The notes beneath the pieces are model-generated. The model searched no databases. It saw only the letters and a list, made by a program, of their open reading frames with translations, and was not told where the DNA came from. Of a stretch of 64,000 bases of DNA, positions 1 through 11,289 are shown piece after piece. The position numbers and the translations under genes were made by a program. Where the stretch lies: the NCBI RefSeq assembly GCF_000204055.1, contig NW_006768765.1:3403818-3467817 (forward strand). Direction: 5' to 3'. Numbering within the stretch: the stretch's first letter is position 1; every line of letters begins with the position of its first letter. Source of the DNA: Melampsora larici-populina 98AG31. Its lineage: Eukaryota > Basidiomycota > Pucciniomycetes > Pucciniales > Melampsoraceae.

Positions 1-320
1 AATACCTGTTATGTATTTGGTGAGTGTCCCAATGTAGACTTTATGGCTTCTAATTTCTTCACTAGGAGTAATATCACCATCATATAACACATCAACAGGT
101 TTGCCTGCCCATAAAATAAAAGGATATAGGCTTCCAGATGATAATGGTAAGATGTATATCTGTTTTAACCCTTGTGCTTCAGCAAACCTTTCTCACTTTG
201 AGACAGCTGACAAGTAGCTTTCTAGGTTCAATTGTCTTTGTCCACTTAGAAGTGCCTGTTGGATGGGGATTGATCTACAAGTTTTGAACAAGGCTTTGTT
301 GCCCAAAGAATGTAATAATA
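1..320 (-). pseudogene. Partial, interrupted reading frame running off the left edge
   Basis: On the minus strand one frame stays open over roughly 105 codons except for a single TGA at 193-195. It reads through a sequence including LSGQRQLNLESYLSAVSK, the stop, and then KPVDVLYDGDITPSEEIR before leaving the window at position 1. The composition looks like protein rather than chance, but no family is recognised, no start codon is visible and the frame is closed by another stop just upstream. It is either the tail of a decayed gene or transposon, or an exon pair whose intron I could not place. Low certainty. Confidence 0.35.
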
Positions 321-916
321 TCTCTTTTTTTCATTTTACCAAGTGTTCCTTTTTAGCAACAGAGACAAGTCAGTTGATAAGTTGATTGCCAATTTGCATT
401 GCAGATACCAGGTATCTGTTCCTTTGCAAGATAGGCTGTCTGCCAGGTTGTTCTCTGAGGCAACTCAGTCAATTGATAGGTCGCATGTAACCAGGTTACT
501 TTATGGATTATTTCTAGAGGGTATGATGGCCCAAGGCTCGTAGAAATCAATGTTGGGGTGCTCAGCAATAGAACCAGTGATGCTCAAGTTTGGTCTTTAG
601 ACTACACAACTAATCACCTACTCAAGGATCCTCTCTATAGGATTTCAAGTATAATGTGGTTCTGATTTTGTGATGTGTTTAAAGATGTGGGACAAATCAA
701 GGGAAGAAGGAGAAGTTTATATACTCACAAGGGCATGCATCAACTTGTGGTTGTTGTGTGACTCTTGTCTCAATGCTTGGGTTAGGTTTACTATGTATTT
801 AATACATTACGTACATGTTTTTAAGTGGCTCTTGACACTGAGCCTTGAGATGTAACTTATGGCTTTCACCAATGTTATGTTATTACATGTGATGTTGTTA
901 GCCCATGGTCCTGTAA
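321..916. other. Intergenic, nothing recognised
   Basis: Only short overlapping open frames on both strands; no motif, repeat or RNA gene could be supported. Confidence 0.5.
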
Positions 917-1731
917 TCAGGGCTCAGGGCTCAGCCTGAGCCCCAACCCGGAAAACACGGGTAATGGCCTACCCGCACCCCAAACCAATATTCAATGAGT
1001 CCCCCCGTGCCCAAACCCTACCCCGACCCAATCAAAACCCGGCTCTCAAATGCCCCCCGACCCCTATTCTGAAGGCCTAAAACCCGCGGGTAGCCGGGGA
1101 TCCCTGTGGTCAACATTGGGGGTTGGAGGTCAGGTGGTGGGCGCGGCACGTTTGGCGCGTCAAAGGGTGCGCCGGGTGCGTCATATATTTCTCAAAACAG
1201 GGGGTGGCGCGCCCATACGCAAGACTTGGATGGTCTGAAGCGTAGGAGGTCTTCTCGGGCCTAATCTTGGGCTAGAGGAAGCCTATGAAATTGTAATTCT
1301 GGTCCGTTTAACTTTCAAGGCGGAGAAATCCCTACAGATGAGCTCATCTGACTCAGGAGACGCTTAAACTAGTTCTGGAACAAAAACTTTCAGTGATTCT
1401 TATCTTGAAAGTGTGGTCATACTGACTTGAAACAGCTTTTCTCACATCCCCATTTGTGTTTGAGCTTCATCACAGCCTTGATTGCTGTTTCTGTGAAGAT
1501 TTTCTCATGTTTTTAATGGTTTTTTGCTTCAAAGGCGCGCCCACACGCCCCCTGCTATTTGGGCGCGTCCCAGACAATGGATTCTGCGCCTGGGCGCGCC
1601 CACCACCTGAGTTGGAGGGCTATGCAACCCCCGCCCCCGAACCCTACGGGCACCCCGATGTATTGGGGGCGCAAAAAGCCTGACCAAACCCGCACCCCAA
1701 GGGTTCGGGGCTCAGGCTGACTCAGGGCTGA
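917..1731. mobile_element. GC-rich non-autonomous terminal-inverted-repeat element
   Basis: The left end reads TCAGGGCTCAGGGCTCAGCC and continues TGAGCCCC(G)AACCC. The reverse complement of the right end gives TCAGCCCTGAGTCAGCCTGA followed by GCCCCGAACCC, so the ends are imperfect inverted repeats. A second inverted pair lies inside: CAGGTGGTGGGCGCG at 1131 and its complement near 1609, with repeated GGCGCGCC-type motifs in both arms. The outer arms are much richer in GC than the surroundings, while the core (about 1250-1530) resembles flanking DNA. No coding frame of note is inside. No clean target-site duplication could be seen. I infer a non-autonomous DNA transposon; the superfamily cannot be named. 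Confidence 0.6.
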
Positions 1732-1759
1732 CACTACTGATGGCAAAAAGAAAGCCAAA

Positions 1760-1980
1760 CCACACATTATTGGCCTCCAGCTGCCCCCACAGGTTATGAG
1801 CCAGGCATCCCAAGCCCGCTCATGACGGAGACCTTTGTGCCTGGGATCACAACATGTGGGGGCAAGTGGAGCTCAACGAAGCGGGAGTCAGCCTGGTTCA
1901 GCAGGAATCAAACCCACAACCATAACAAGTGCACCACTTTGGCATGCGTCAGCAACTGCAAACACCACCCGGGCTTGGGA
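1760..1980 (-). mobile_element. tRNA-derived SINE-like sequence
   Basis: Read on the minus strand there is an A-box-like TGCCAAAGTGG (1944-1934), then, about 20 nt later, a B-box-like GGTTTGATTCC (1913-1903). This is the spacing and order of an internal RNA polymerase III promoter. The flanks do not fold into a convincing acceptor stem, and the conserved tRNA bases are degenerate, so a SINE head is more likely than a functional tRNA. About 150 further bases downstream (to about 1760) would be the SINE body. An inverted pair, CCCAAGCCCG near 1810 and CGGGCTTGGG near 1970, brackets it. Confidence 0.4.
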
Positions 1981-2309
1981 TCCGACTACTCGTGTTAAGT
2001 TTGATTCATGAGATCCTTCATTAGGACGCTTCTTTATGACTAAACATAAAGACAATCTCTCATCAATTCCGTTATGTATCCAACAAAAATTGGCTCTTGC
2101 TGAAGAGTGTCCAGATGGTCAAGATGGGTCAAGATAGCGATCATACATAAGTCAACTCCATACTTTCTTACAGCCAAGCCATGTGTCGAATTTGCCCCAA
2201 CATAAAGGCTGTTTACTACTCTTTTTGAGGGTAAATCTCATTATTTCTTCCAGGCAAAGAATCAGGCAAAGAAGAAAGGAGGTAATTTTTTAGCTATAAC
2301 ATGAACTTC

Positions 2310-2454
2310 GGGCGTGTTCACTTAAGGAATTTCTGACCAGAAATCACATTCTGTAAATTTTTTAATGCAAAAATGAAACATGCACCACCAAATAGACACT
2401 TTAAATTTTGCAGAATGTGATTTCTCACCAGAAATTGCTTAAGTGAACGGGCCC
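2310..2454. mobile_element. 145-bp MITE with long terminal inverted repeats
   Basis: The left arm GGGCGTGTTCACTTAAGGAA (continuing TTTCTGACCAGAAATCACATTCTG) matches the reverse complement of the right arm (GGGCCCGTTCACTTAAGCAA and on to TTTCTGGTGAGAAATCACATTCTG). The paired arms are about 45 bp each and make up most of the element. It can fold into one long hairpin and has no coding capacity. It sits about 210 bp upstream of the URA5 start codon. I could not define a target-site duplication with certainty. Confidence 0.7.
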
Positions 2455-2664
2455 TTCATGTTTCTCAAATAACGCTTTTGCTGTTGGGTGGTCCGGCCTT
2501 GAGCGTCCAGGTTCCGTGGGGCCGGGTGCGGGGCGAGTATCTGCTTCCGTGGGACCATGGTGGCATTTGCTGGGGGCAAATTTTGTAACCAAATTTTTTT
2601 TACCCAGAGCGTCGGTCTTAGGAAAGATCTTGAGACCAACCATTCATCAAACAAGATATTCAGT

Positions 2665-3390
2665 ATGAATTCAGACTCCAACCCAGACAAACCACCTACA
2701 CAAGACGACCTCACCGAGCTCAAGTCGAACACTACCAAACTCATCAATCTCGCCATCACCCATGATATCCTCCGATTCGGTAACTTCACCCTCAAATCTG
2801 GTCGTTCCTCGCCTTATTTCTACAACGCAGGCTTATATAATTCAGGATTGCTACTCAATGCTATCGGTCTCTCCTATGCCATGAAGATCATGTCACTCAA
2901 ATCTGTCCTTCAATTCGATGTTCTGTTTGGTCCTGCCTACAAGGGTATTCCGCTTGCGACGATCACAGCCGTAGAATTAGCTCGACTTGACCCACTTACA
3001 TATGGATCTGTGGGTGTGGCTTACAACCGAAAAGAAGCCAAAACTCATGGTGAAGGTGGTCAAATAGTCGGAGTTCCCCTCAAGAACAAACGTGTTCTCA
3101 TCCTGGATGACGTGATCACTGCTGGTACCGCCATACGACAGTCCATCGATCTGATTAAAGAGAATGAGGGTAGCTTTGTGGGCGTTGTGGTTAATTTGGA
3201 TCGACAAGAAAAGGCACCAGATTCCGAGATGAGCGCTATTCAACTTCTTGAAGCCGAACATGGTGTCGGAGTCTATCCGGTTATCAATCTGACTGACATC
3301 ATCGAAGCCATGAAGTCTACGGGAGGTCTAGAAGAACACCTTGAGTCAATGGAAGCATACCGAAAAAAGTGGGGGATCGATCAAAATTAA
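2665..3390 (+). CDS. URA5: Orotate phosphoribosyltransferase
   Basis: This 241-residue protein catalyses the fifth step of de novo pyrimidine synthesis in the cytosol: orotate plus PRPP to orotidine 5'-monophosphate plus pyrophosphate. The PRPP-binding signature RVLILDDVITAGTA is intact near residue 150. The substrate motifs LKSGRSSPYFYN (near residue 39) and FGPAYKGIPLA (near residue 92) are typical of the fungal and bacterial OPRT family, and the flexible catalytic loop region RKEAKTHGEGG is present. Length fits the family. The gene has no intron. An in-frame ATG 108 bases upstream would add 36 residues absent from the family, so the start at MNSDSNPDKP is preferred. A MITE lies in the upstream region. 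Confidence 0.95.
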   Translation: MNSDSNPDKPPTQDDLTELKSNTTKLINLAITHDILRFGNFTLKSGRSSPYFYNAGLYNSGLLLNAIGLSYAMKIMSLKSVLQFDVLFGPAYKGIPLATITAVELARLDPLTYGSVGVAYNRKEAKTHGEGGQIVGVPLKNKRVLILDDVITAGTAIRQSIDLIKENEGSFVGVVVNLDRQEKAPDSEMSAIQLLEAEHGVGVYPVINLTDIIEAMKSTGGLEEHLESMEAYRKKWGIDQN

Positions 3391-4232
3391 TCGTGCGCGG
3401 GCTCGGATTCGGTGTACATAATCCTTTTTTGCAAGTTTCTCTTTGCGCTGGGTGATCCTTTAGAATTCAATCACCGCTCTCTGTATACCATGAGCAGTGT
3501 AGGGTGTGGGTTTTTGAAACAATTTCATAGAAATCGGATAACACATATAAGCTTGCTCATAAAGGTCCGCAAGCGTCAAGCACGCCAGCAAGCTGCACTT
3601 GATGATTTGTTCATACGAGAGAGATTCTTAACTTGAGATATCTTGCTTTGTGTTGAGATATGAATCTGACAATCTTACAAGATTTTGCAGCTTTTTCTGA
3701 TTCCGCTGAACGGCCACATCGAGTCAGAGTTGCTCAGCCAGAAAAGGGCTTGCATCAGTGAGAAGTTACCCAAGAGGGCCACTTCAATTACCTAACATGG
3801 CCGTCATCCTCCTCCTCATCTCTAACTTCTGATCCTCTTTGTGTCAGAGATGATCTTCTTGGCACCCAGTCAGCGCTGGAAATTGCTGGTCTTTTTTATG
3901 ATTGGAAGTGAGCGGGAGTGTTCTCTTGAGGCAAATAGAGCCAGAAGTGGAGATAACATATCATCATATAACCAGTTCTTGACATTTTTTTGTTCTTGAT
4001 CTACGAATCCGATGCAAGAGCAAAGGGAAATCGAAGTATGCCGAGCCTTGTGCGAATACAAGGTGAATGCATACCCGGCCCGATCGGGCAGCCCGGAGAG
4101 GAACCGAGCTCGACTTTATCCGACATGGCAAGCAGGTCTGAATGGACCGCTCCGTCATTGGACTTCCCTATCAAGTCGCGCACTTTTCCCCTTTCAGCGT
4201 CACCTCACCTCATTCACTAACATTGACTTAAG
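3391..4232. other. Intergenic between URA5 and HAT1
   Basis: About 840 bases. Short overlapping frames around 3990-4236 exist on both strands but none has a recognisable product. It should contain the URA5 3' end and the HAT1 promoter; no specific signal could be assigned. Confidence 0.5.
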
Positions 4233-6230
4233 ATGACAAGTACTATCGAGGACGCAGAAAAATGGGCAAATGATGGGATCGGAGCTTTATCTATCTCTCT
4301 CGGTAACTTCAAAATCTATCTGTTTCGCGAGGCTTTATTAACTGACATTGACCTTATGGATCTTAGTGCGATCGACCGATCAAACCGCTCAACTTGGTAA
4401 AACGGAACAAAACTTAGTGGCATGCTTTCATCCTAAATTCGTTTACCCTATCTTTGGTCAAGAAGAGACGATCTATGGATACCAGGATTTGGACATACAG
4501 GTAAACTCCTACACTCATTGACGCGTCATGACGCGTGTATATCGACATCACAATTTACGAGAGGAGATCTAACATCATGATTCGATATTGGTAGCTACAA
4601 TTCGATTCTTCTTCACTCAAGAACTACCTATCAATTCAATACAAAGCCAAACTACCAGAGTCATCACCCGTTAAACCTGATGAAATTGAAGAAACACTTT
4701 ACAAATTCATTCCACCAGATTATACCAAATCTGAAGAAACATTTAAAAAAGAAATTGAAGAAACTTTTGAAAAGGGTTTTATTCCACCAGGTGAAAAGAT
4801 TTCATCTTATCGACCTAATCATTCTAAAGGAAAAGGGAAATCAAATCCAACTCAAAAATTAGAACCATGGGTAAAATGTGATTCAGAAGAAGATGAAAAT
4901 GAAGAAGAAGTGGTTTATGAATTATGGGCTGCAAATTGGAAAACACCTGGCTTTCGAGAGTATCATCGTCGAATGCAAGTCTTTACACTACTTTATATTG
5001 AAGGAGGCAGCTATCTTGAAGAAGATGATCATCGATGGGAATTTGTGGTCTTGTAAGTCAAACGTGGTTTCTGAATTTGAAAGCTTTCTAAATCATTCGG
5101 TGTAAATTTTGGACACTACTTAGGTATGAACGTCGAAAGCGTAGAACAGCCAATTCTGAACGACGTTACGATTATCATTTTTGTGGATACGTCACACTCT
5201 ACTCATTTTACCACTACCCATCTTCAATACGATTGCGACTCTCTCAATTCATCATCTTACCACCTTATCAGTCTTGTGGTCATGGTTGTTAGTAAACAAA
5301 TGCAAAAAAATTCTTCCTCATGAATGAGTCATACTGATGGTTGAAAAATGCGATAGCAATGTTATATTCTCAGATATTTCAATACCTATTAAAACGAACT
5401 GAAGTGGCCGAATTAACCATCGAAGATCCTTCCGAGGCATTTGAAGATATGAGAGATAAAGAAGACTTGAAGTTATTGATGAAACATAATGTCTTTGACT
5501 TGGAACTTTCGAAATTGATTCCAGTTGACCGAGAATGGTATTTGGCCACTAAGGAAAAGTGGAAATTGGCGGACGTGAGCTATTCCTCTCAGTTTATTCA
5601 CAAAACATTTTTCATTGACTCATGAACTAAATTTTACGTATGATCCGCCAGCGTCAATTTTCAAGATTACTTGAAATTGCCTTGAAGATAAGACTAAGTC
5701 TCGAAGAAACTGATCCCAAGGTCGAACGAGCCTACCGAATTGCAGTTAAAGAAAGATTATATCGGTAAGTCTTTCTGATATTCAGCAAGCTCTATATTTC
5801 CAAACGTGTTCCTGAAATCTTGCTTATATGGGTTAAAAAACAGCTTTAATTACGATAGTCTTGTAAATATTCCCAAAGAGGAACGTCGAGAACGTTTACA
5901 GCAAACTTTTGAGGGAGTTATGGAAGATTATGATCGGATCATCTCAGGAGAAAGAAGGGTAATTGATTGATCGAGTTTTATTCAAAACGTCGATTGATTC
6001 GTTGATTTGATTTGGATCGCAATCATGAACTTAAAAATTGATTTGAAAAGTTTGTTGAAAATGCTTGGAGATTGGCATGATTGTATATATATAGAATTTA
6101 CATGTCATGCATGGAAAGATTGTTATTGGAACTTTACATTAGTCTTTGTTTTCTTCAGTGGCAATTGCGTGGCTATGGTGATATTCACTATGCAATTTGT
6201 GAGCCTGTAGAGGTATTAGCACAAATATGA
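4233..6230 (+). CDS. HAT1: Histone acetyltransferase type B catalytic subunit, HAT1
   Basis: Eight exons splice in frame to 446 residues: 4233-4302, 4367-4500, 4595-5052, 5124-5284, 5357-5574, 5652-5764, 5844-5958 and 6159-6230. The product acetylates newly made histone H4 (K5/K12) with acetyl-CoA before chromatin assembly, usually with an RbAp46/48-type partner. Family marks are an N-terminal HAT1 domain (LVACFHPKFVYPIFGQEE), the GNAT core YDYHFCGYVTLYSFYHYP, and the acetyl-CoA loop QFIILPPYQSCGHG joined across intron 4 to A-MLYSQIF. The C-terminal helical part ends in RLYRFNYDSL and a charged segment. The insertion KGKGKSNPTQKLEP followed by an acidic run (near residue 150) is loop-like and species specific. 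The last exon (WQLRGYGDIHY) is the least certain; without that splice the frame stops three codons after exon 7. Confidence 0.93.
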
Positions 6231-6873
6231 TCTCACATATGATCTCACAGTGTTGAATCAAATCAAGCAACTCAGTGTCCTCATGAGGCTCTGGGCACGA
6301 GGTGATGAAATGGACCAATGGCTTATGAAGTGTGTAAACAGCGACATTCTTCCAGAAAATTGTGAGACTATATCAAAGAACTCGAGCGTTGACCTGTAGC
6401 AAGGTAAGGTTGACTTTGCTAGCGGGGCGTGGGGGCTTTGCGAAGTAAACACTTGCGTCAAAAAATGTTACAAGAAAATCCACAGAACGATGTGAATTTC
6501 AAGGTACTGAAAACTGATACAACCAGATCAAGCGAAATTATAGTCAGGTGAGGTCTACTACTCTGAACAAATCATCAAAAGGACCACAAACGATAAAACC
6601 AAAAAAAGATAAGATGAGAATGATAAAAGAAAATTGATTCTAATACACACAACCAGGTTATATGAGAAGATGAGAATGATAAGTGAGAAAACCACCAGCG
6701 GAGGTATATATATAAAATGATAAGTGTAATGGCGAACATCAAGCCAAAAAAACTTTCACCGCAAGGGAGAAGTATGTTACAATTGTGTTATTGTGCTAAT
6801 AAGCTTCGGTCAACGGATATGTATAAGACGAAAAGGAAGAAGTAAAGTAAGTTGGTTTTATGGGTTGTGGAAC
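6231..6873. other. Intergenic between convergent 3' ends
   Basis: About 640 bases separating the 3' end of HAT1 from the 3' end of the minus-strand beta-barrel gene. No reading frame, repeat or RNA gene recognised. Confidence 0.5.
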
Positions 6874-8574
6874 CTATGATTGAACAAAGCCCCATTGGAT
6901 GGGTAATACACCAGTAGCTTGAGATCCGAGGGCATCGTATGCACCGGTAGAAAGCTATGGTCATGAAGAAATAGTCAGGACGGTGTTGTTGACGGATAGA
7001 AGTGTGCGAAGTGACTTACATCGAGAGATGTGGAAGATGGACACCCAGGACACATGTCTTGGACTTTGGCAATGACGGTTTTACCATTGGCGGTGTTTTT
7101 GATCATGACTTGTTTGCCACAATGTTTTCCTTCCGCATACATGTCTGTAGGTAAAGCAACCAGCGGAGTGTTGTCGGAGTTGACATTTCCACAAGCACCA
7201 GCTGCTCCTTCCTAGAAGTCGTGAAAATACATGTTAACTTTCTATGGATCACATGGATAGACGAGAGAGGAGAAAAATAGACATACCTGGTAAAAGTATG
7301 TACCCTTTGCGTCACCATCTGAACCGAAGACTTGTGAAACACCTGATAAGCTACCGGCTGAACTGGCATCGTGCTGGGTAGAGGCTGAGTCATCTGAAGA
7401 TTTTTTTGTGGAAGCGTCGTCAGATTTTTGCTTTGAGGCAGTAGCGGCATCGTCGGCAGCTTTCTTGGCGGCGGCATCGCTAGCGGCTTTTTGGGCGGCA
7501 GCGGCAGCGGCAGCTTGCTGAGAGGCGGCATCGTCAGCGAGTTTCTTGGCAGCAGCCTCAGCAGCGGCTTTCTGAGCGGCGGCATCGTCAGATACTTGTT
7601 TGGCGACTGCGTCGGTGGCCTTCTCAGTCTGAGAAGTCAAGTTGGAAATGGGTACATTGGTGGCATCTTTGAGGAGAGCCTTCGAAACTGTAGGTGCTGT
7701 TGCCATCTTCGAAGAACTGTTGTCGCTGGGAGACATGTCTTGGGAAGAGCTGTTTTCACTGGACGACATATCTTGAGTCGAATGGTCTGTAACGACAGGG
7801 GCTGCCAGTGCTGATGAGGTGCCGTTTCCTTGGCTCTTGTATTGCTCGTTGAGAATTTGAACTTTCTTTTGGGCTTGTAAGAGATCCTTGAGCTGGTCAG
7901 GCGTGGGAGGCTCAGAAGCAGAGCGGTTCTGAGAAAAGCATCAAGCACGAGAATGTGCAAAATTAGCTATGAACGTGAGGGCACTTTGAAGACAGAAACA
8001 TACCTCAGTGGGCTTCATAGGCTCTACGGTACCGTTGGTGACATATACTGGTGTTCCGACGCCAGAGCTGATTTCACCTCGGTAGTTGGTGGACTTCAAG
8101 ATATAGTTGTGGGCAGCGAGCATGCTAAAGAAAGCGTGTACAGAGAAGTGTGAATAAATATGATAAATGAGCCGTGAATGTAGAGATGAAAGAAAAATAC
8201 CTCTGTGGAGATAGGTGACATTGGACTGGGATCTTGGAGAGATCATCAGATTTCATGCGGGGGTGACAGCATGCTTCAAAAAATTTGTCATCGATGGTCT
8301 TCTTTTGATGACACCCAATCGATAAAAATCGGAAATGGTATTGGTCATAATCCTCCAAAGAGTCGGTTGACCAGTCTTGAGGTGGAGCATGTGCCACGAA
8401 TGTGAAACGCCGGTGCAATTTGACCGATGTGCTGCATAGATAGAGGAGTCAGATACTTGCTGCTGCTTGAGTGATAAAAAATGATAAGACTAACGGTAAG
8501 GTTCGGGCCTCAGAAGGCAAGGTGAGGGCGGCGATCCAGATGAAAGGAACCAATGTTAAGATTGACATGACCAT
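6874..8574 (-). CDS. Secreted double-psi beta-barrel (RlpA/expansin-like) protein with Ala-rich linker
   Basis: Six exons splice in frame to 448 residues: 8574-8495, 8431-8201, 8124-8004, 7928-7287, 7211-7020 and 6954-6874. A signal peptide (MVMSILTLVPFIWIAALTLP) opens the protein. Residues about 30-140 form a Cys-containing N-terminal domain with GCHQ and EACCHPRM, a pattern common in basidiomycete secreted proteins of this type. Residues about 250-310 are an Ala/Lys/Asp-rich segment (blocks such as QKAAAEAAAKKLADDAA). The C-terminal 90 residues form a double-psi beta-barrel of the RlpA/barwin/expansin fold: GAAGACGNVNSD, MYAEGKHCGKQV, KVQDMCPGCP and a final QWGFVQS. Relatives act on or bind cell-wall polysaccharide; enzymatic activity cannot be claimed. 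Two ATG codons lie close together at the start; the outer one is taken. Confidence 0.88.
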
Positions 8575-10979
8575 GATGAAATGGAGATGTGAATGCGAGA
8601 ACTGTCTTTTGAATATAAAATTGGACTGGTGTGCAATGAAGCGATGAAAAAGCAAAGGCTAATGATCCACTCGAAAAGAGGGGGACGCTTGAAGTAAGTT
8701 GAAGGTACAAAGGATGGTAAACGGGTAAAGAATGGTAAGGCTTTCGAAAAGTGAGTGGCTCGGACTCTTGCAAAAAGAATATAAGCGCTAGAACTATTTG
8801 GATATGTTGAAGAATGTGTAAAGACGGTGTTGGTTGAAGCGCAAAGACCAAGAAAGCAAGGTTGGATTTTATAAGAACAAAGTGATAGAGGCACGGTAAG
8901 GAACTAAGAAGCCAAGAGAATGATAATTGAGAAGCAGTCCAGTTGATAACTTCACTAATGATAAAATACTCTTAATTATTCATGAGGGGTAATTGGGGTA
9001 AATGAAGTTAAATGCGCTTGGTCAGTTGAAACCATACAAAGTACTACATCATAACTCTCCTGATTTAGTCAGATGTTGGGCGAAGTAGATATTCATACTA
9101 CTGGTAAATCATTTTCTTCGGCGAGTTGAAAATGTCACCTGTGAGGAGACCTGACTGCAATAATATACATAGCTTATTAGTTTAGACCGTTGGTCTTGCT
9201 AATAGTTGATGATTAAAGCATATATCTTGCTAATCCGGTTCCTTTCATACCACAAAGCTATCGAGTCATCGATCACAAGTGTTCAAATATGTGGCAAGGC
9301 AAACGTTGGATGACACACAGGTGAGCTAGCCCTGAGGAGGTTTGAAAAGTTACACTCATCATTCAGATCGGTCTGCCAGTTCTCCGAATTAGATTGGTTC
9401 AAAGATGGTCAAGACTTAAGAAATTGAGAAGAGTGTGAGCAACTCAGCCCCGCTTCCAACAGGCATCAGGCATGCAAGAAGCCCCGGTAAATGTCTGAAG
9501 GGCTCGCATGATCTGCTCACACTAGCCGATGACCTTGATCTTTTCATCAAGGTGGACTCGCCGATCTGAAATTCGCGCAGCAAAGGGGACGTCTAGATTA
9601 ACACAAGCGCCACCAAACCGCGGTCGGTCTCGGCGGGGGGACTTGGTTAAGTGAGAGAGAATGTGGACTCTGGAGTCGACCGATGAAGTTCCGTAATTGC
9701 CATGGAAGTGCAAAGAGGACCGTCGGATCAGAGCTACATTGGTCAGCTCAGGTTCAGAGACAAGATCGTAATCACAAACAACAGATCGGGATATGGATCT
9801 TGAGATGATGATCCATACATGTCTCGTCATCAGATCCTCAACATCAGTCTGAGGAAAGCCTTTGATGTAATTGAGTACAAAGACCAAGTCAGGCGTGCGT
9901 GTGCAAAGTTTGGGGGATGGCACGTCGAGTATTGGCAAGGCCTTGAACCACAACTACTTGACCATGCTTTTGTTCGCAATGCTCGTCTGGGCTTCTTTGA
10001 AAAGTGTCTCCAGTGAAAATGAACATGACGGTACGAGCTGTAGAATCCTGACGCAGGCGTAAGCTGTGTCGATTGAACTTGTCTTCTTCTTACTCGATCA
10101 GAAAGCTCGTGCCCCTCAAGGACATCATGAGCCAGGTAGACATAGGGATCAATATCTGAATTTCTCCGACCATAGCTTCAAGATATGACTAGGGCTATGG
10201 AGAACGAGCCGGCGGAGCCTGAATCCAATTGTATTCCGTCCAAAGCGGTTGCACATAAAAAGCCTTCGACACTTCGATTTTGAATGAGCTACCCATTGCA
10301 AACCTTGACCAAAAACTTGTGAGTGACGAGGAAGTGGAGTAAGGATTTATTGTGATACAAAATCTTCATGGTGTATGTATTTTGTAAAATCTTCTTGCTC
10401 CAATGGGACATTAAATTCATCATCTATTTTTTCATGTTGATCGGTCTCACTCAGGTAGATGTATTAAGCCCTTCCTCGTCGAGTGACCAGCCCAAAAAAT
10501 TAAGCTTGTGTAAGTTGATGGATCAGTGCAAGTGCTCAGCAAGAGAAAGATTTCCTTTCGAGTTGCTTGGGTAATTTCTCATGAGTCAAGGATGTGTATT
10601 GCTCGGAGGCGTATGCAAAAAAGAAATATAGCATAGTATGTCAAAGTTTTTCTGCTCCGAGGGCGGGCTGCAGACACACTATCCCGGATTGAAGGGTAAT
10701 GTCTCTAACATAGATTGTGCTTGCGGTACGGTCAAAGTGAAAAGATCAACATAAGACCAAATCTAACAAGGGGCTACCACCAATTTATTCCTAATCCGAT
10801 TTAACACTTGAATCTACACCCAGGTCAGTCCTACAATCTAGTTAGTCAACAAACTGATTGAAGATTACACCATGTGAGCGAGGAAAATTGGGGCTAGAAT
10901 AAAATTAAGTTCGTCAGTCAGACCGGCTTACTTCTCATTCAAGTTCTTCAACCTCGAGGTAGCTTTCGATTCGCGTCCG
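8575..10979. other. Intergenic, no supported gene
   Basis: About 2.4 kb. A short + frame from an ATG at 9964 starts with a signal-peptide-like stretch (MLLFAMLVWASLKSVSS) and ends after about 32 residues, with or without a small intron; this is too little to call. A 143-codon minus frame at 9522-9953 looks like chance. Nothing else recognised. Confidence 0.4.
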
Positions 10980-11289
10980 TCATTATTCCCTTCCAAAATA
11001 GATAGAGATTTTTCCACTAACACACGGCTTGTTGCCAAACTTTGGATCCCTATAACATGAGAATATTGCACATTGTAGCGCAAATCAGTTTGCTCTCAAG
11101 ACGCTGGTCGATTCATAAGAAATTATAACCTTCAAGTGGCTTGACATCTATTTTCTCTTCTTGTTTCTCGCCTTCAATATTTATACTTTCAAATCACCAT
11201 ATATTCACCTTTTCATCCACTTCAGTACCCACGCTCCTTTACACACATCAGACGAACCTCGAATCAAATCTCTTCATTGTTTGGATAAA

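Noticed and set aside
2557..2664. In-frame upstream ATG extending URA5 by 36 residues
   Set aside because: The added residues (GGKFCNQIFFTQSVGLRKDL and neighbours) do not resemble the start of OPRT proteins, and the ATG at 2665 gives the usual length.
9522..9953. 143-codon open frame on the minus strand
   Set aside because: No recognisable motif, no signal peptide, no exon context; likely chance.
9964..10062. Signal-peptide-like short + frame
   Set aside because: Only about 32 residues, with or without a possible intron; too short to separate from chance.
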